The position numbers were made by a program, and so were the translations under genes. A stretch of DNA of 5,100 nucleotides from Pseudomonadota bacterium (GTDB lineage Bacteria; Pseudomonadota; Gammaproteobacteria; Xanthomonadales; Xanthomonadaceae), in the NCBI GenBank assembly GCA_023391775.1, contig JAEWAG010000056.1, forward strand, positions 1 to 5,100. The letters are read 5' to 3'. Below the pieces are notes generated by a model. It was not told where the DNA came from, searched no databases, and saw only the letters and a list, made by a program, of their open reading frames with translations. Positions 4,218 to 5,100 of this stretch are shown in pieces (within the stretch, counting starts at the first letter, position 1; each line of letters opens with the position of its first letter).

Positions 4218-5100
4218 ATGCAAACCGATTCCCTGCGTGCCTGGCTGCACGCCCACCGCGTCGGCCGTCGCGTCGGCTGGGGCGTGCTGGGGTTCTATCT
4301 GCTGTACCTGCTGGCAGCCAACGTGTTCCTCAACACGTCCATCGGCGAGCGCGTGATCAACCGCAAGCCGGACCGCTACCACGCGCGCTGGGACTGGGCA
4401 CTGAGCGCCTATCCCGGTCATATCCACGCCAGCGGCGTGGTCATGGGCGGGCATGCGCGGACCAACCGCTGGGTGGTGGCCGCGACCCGTGCCGACGGCC
4501 GCATCCGGGTCCTGCCGCTGCTGTGGCGCACGGTGTCCTTCGGCACCATCCGTGCCCATGACGTCTCGGTACACGTGTCGCGCGTGGACCAGGACAAGCG
4601 GCCTTCGCGGCGGGAGGGCGACGGCTGGACCCTGCACTTCAGCGGCATCACCACGCCGAACCTGCTGCGCATGGACTTCTACGAGGCACAGGTGGCCGGC
4701 ACCGGACAGGCCCGCTTCGTGTTCACCAAGCAGCTGCAGGGCGGGCCCATGGAAGTGGGCCACTCGACCCTGCACATGCCCGACGCGCGCCTGGCGGTCG
4801 CCGGGGTGGAACTGCTCGGCGGCGGTGCGCTGGATTTCGAGATCGCCATCCCCGCGCACATCCGCGAGCGGGCCCAGGGGCAGGAGAAGGTGCAGATCAT
4901 GGCCGCGCGCCGGCGCGCGGAAGGCCCGGCCCCGGGCATCGACCTGTCCGCGCGCAACGGTGATGCGCTGCCACTGGGCGCGCGTGACCACGCCGGCCAC
5001 CTGCGCGCGGACCTCACCCTCAGCCGCGGCGCGCTGATGCCGGGCAGCTGGCTGGACTGGCCGGCGCCGGTCTACGCGCTGGACGGGGAGGGCGTGGCAC
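4218..5100 (+). CDS. Membrane-anchored, probably periplasmic protein, possibly AsmA-like (partial, runs off the right edge)
   Basis: The frame is open from the ATG at 4218 to the window edge (294 codons, no stop). Residues 1-18 are basic (R7, R14, R17, R18). They are followed by one hydrophobic segment at about 19-38 (VGWGVLGFYLLYLLAANVFL), giving an N-in, C-out anchor with the rest in the periplasm. There is no Cys in the visible part. After the anchor come alternating short beta-strand-like stretches. They include a W-x-W followed by PGHIHASGVVMGG (66-78), then RVLPLLWRTVSFGTIRAHDV (97-116), and repeated L-x-V/F-x patterns up to the edge. The order (anchor, a PG-x-hydrophobic 'SG' strand, a 'PLLWR' strand, long beta-rich region) resembles the N-terminus of AsmA/TamB-type envelope proteins, which carry lipids or assist outer-membrane assembly. 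That is inference from pattern, not a firm family match. An in-frame GTG at 4212 is a possible alternative start. The product remains a conserved-looking hypothetical. Confidence 0.7.
   Translation, partial: MQTDSLRAWLHAHRVGRRVGWGVLGFYLLYLLAANVFLNTSIGERVINRKPDRYHARWDWALSAYPGHIHASGVVMGGHARTNRWVVAATRADGRIRVLPLLWRTVSFGTIRAHDVSVHVSRVDQDKRPSRREGDGWTLHFSGITTPNLLRMDFYEAQVAGTGQARFVFTKQLQGGPMEVGHSTLHMPDARLAVAGVELLGGGALDFEIAIPAHIRERAQGQEKVQIMAARRRAEGPAPGIDLSARNGDALPLGARDHAGHLRADLTLSRGALMPGSWLDWPAPVYALDGEGVA

Noticed and set aside
4044..5000. A 318-codon open frame on the minus strand over the end of xthA and the membrane-protein gene
   Set aside because: It is antisense to two well-supported frames, has His/Arg/Gly-rich composition without recognisable domains, and no good ribosome site is evident.
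1..5100. A defence island, mobile element, CRISPR array or secondary-metabolite cluster
   Set aside because: I saw no transposase, integrase, direct-repeat array, toxin-antitoxin pair, nuclease-helicase set or biosynthetic genes. Composition is even across the window and the recognised genes are ordinary chromosomal ones.

Overview
The window is GC-rich (roughly two thirds or more G+C by eye), gene-dense chromosomal DNA with strong G/C bias at third codon positions. The protein set and the promoter style suggest a gammaproteobacterium of the Xanthomonadaceae/Lysobacteraceae group (Stenotrophomonas, Lysobacter, Luteimonas and relatives). The set is a Blc-type lipocalin, a bacterial DapA, a DUF72 protein and an ExoIII; the promoters have TAGAAT/TATGCT-like -10 boxes with poor -35 boxes. 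This placement is inferred from protein style and was not tested by a search. I see no rRNA, tRNA, CRISPR array, insertion sequence or phage gene.

Layout. At the left edge, on the minus strand, is the beginning of a small lipoprotein gene (GTG start, lipobox LAAC). A 199-base divergent intergenic region separates it from a plus-strand pair: a 90-residue very acidic protein of unknown function and, 52 bases on, a 166-residue lipocalin without a secretion signal. A GC-rich perfect 10-bp hairpin follows the lipocalin. Next comes dapA (4-hydroxy-tetrahydrodipicolinate synthase, lysine and diaminopimelate synthesis) with its own likely promoter. A DUF72/YecE-family gene lies 71 bases after dapA. 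Its TAG stop interlocks with the TAG stop of a convergent 57-codon minus-strand gene in the shared palindrome CTAG. That small gene was found by reading the minus strand: it has a strong ribosome binding site and a three-fold 12-bp repeat encoding a Gly-hydrophobic-Arg-Glu helix.

A 191-base divergent gap then holds a 14-pair inverted repeat, followed by xthA (exodeoxyribonuclease III, DNA repair). The window ends inside a long plus-strand gene for a membrane-anchored, probably periplasmic protein that looks AsmA-like. It may be read from a leaderless mRNA.

How the parts fit. Most genes look like independent housekeeping or conserved hypothetical units. The only clear same-strand pairs with short gaps are acidic protein-lipocalin, dapA-DUF72 and xthA-membrane protein, and the last two of these show signs of separate expression signals. 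I found no convincing new multi-gene system. The items most worth a second look are the 57-aa repeat protein with its interlocked stop codon, the inverted repeat upstream of xthA, the possible leaderless start, and the signal-less lipocalin.
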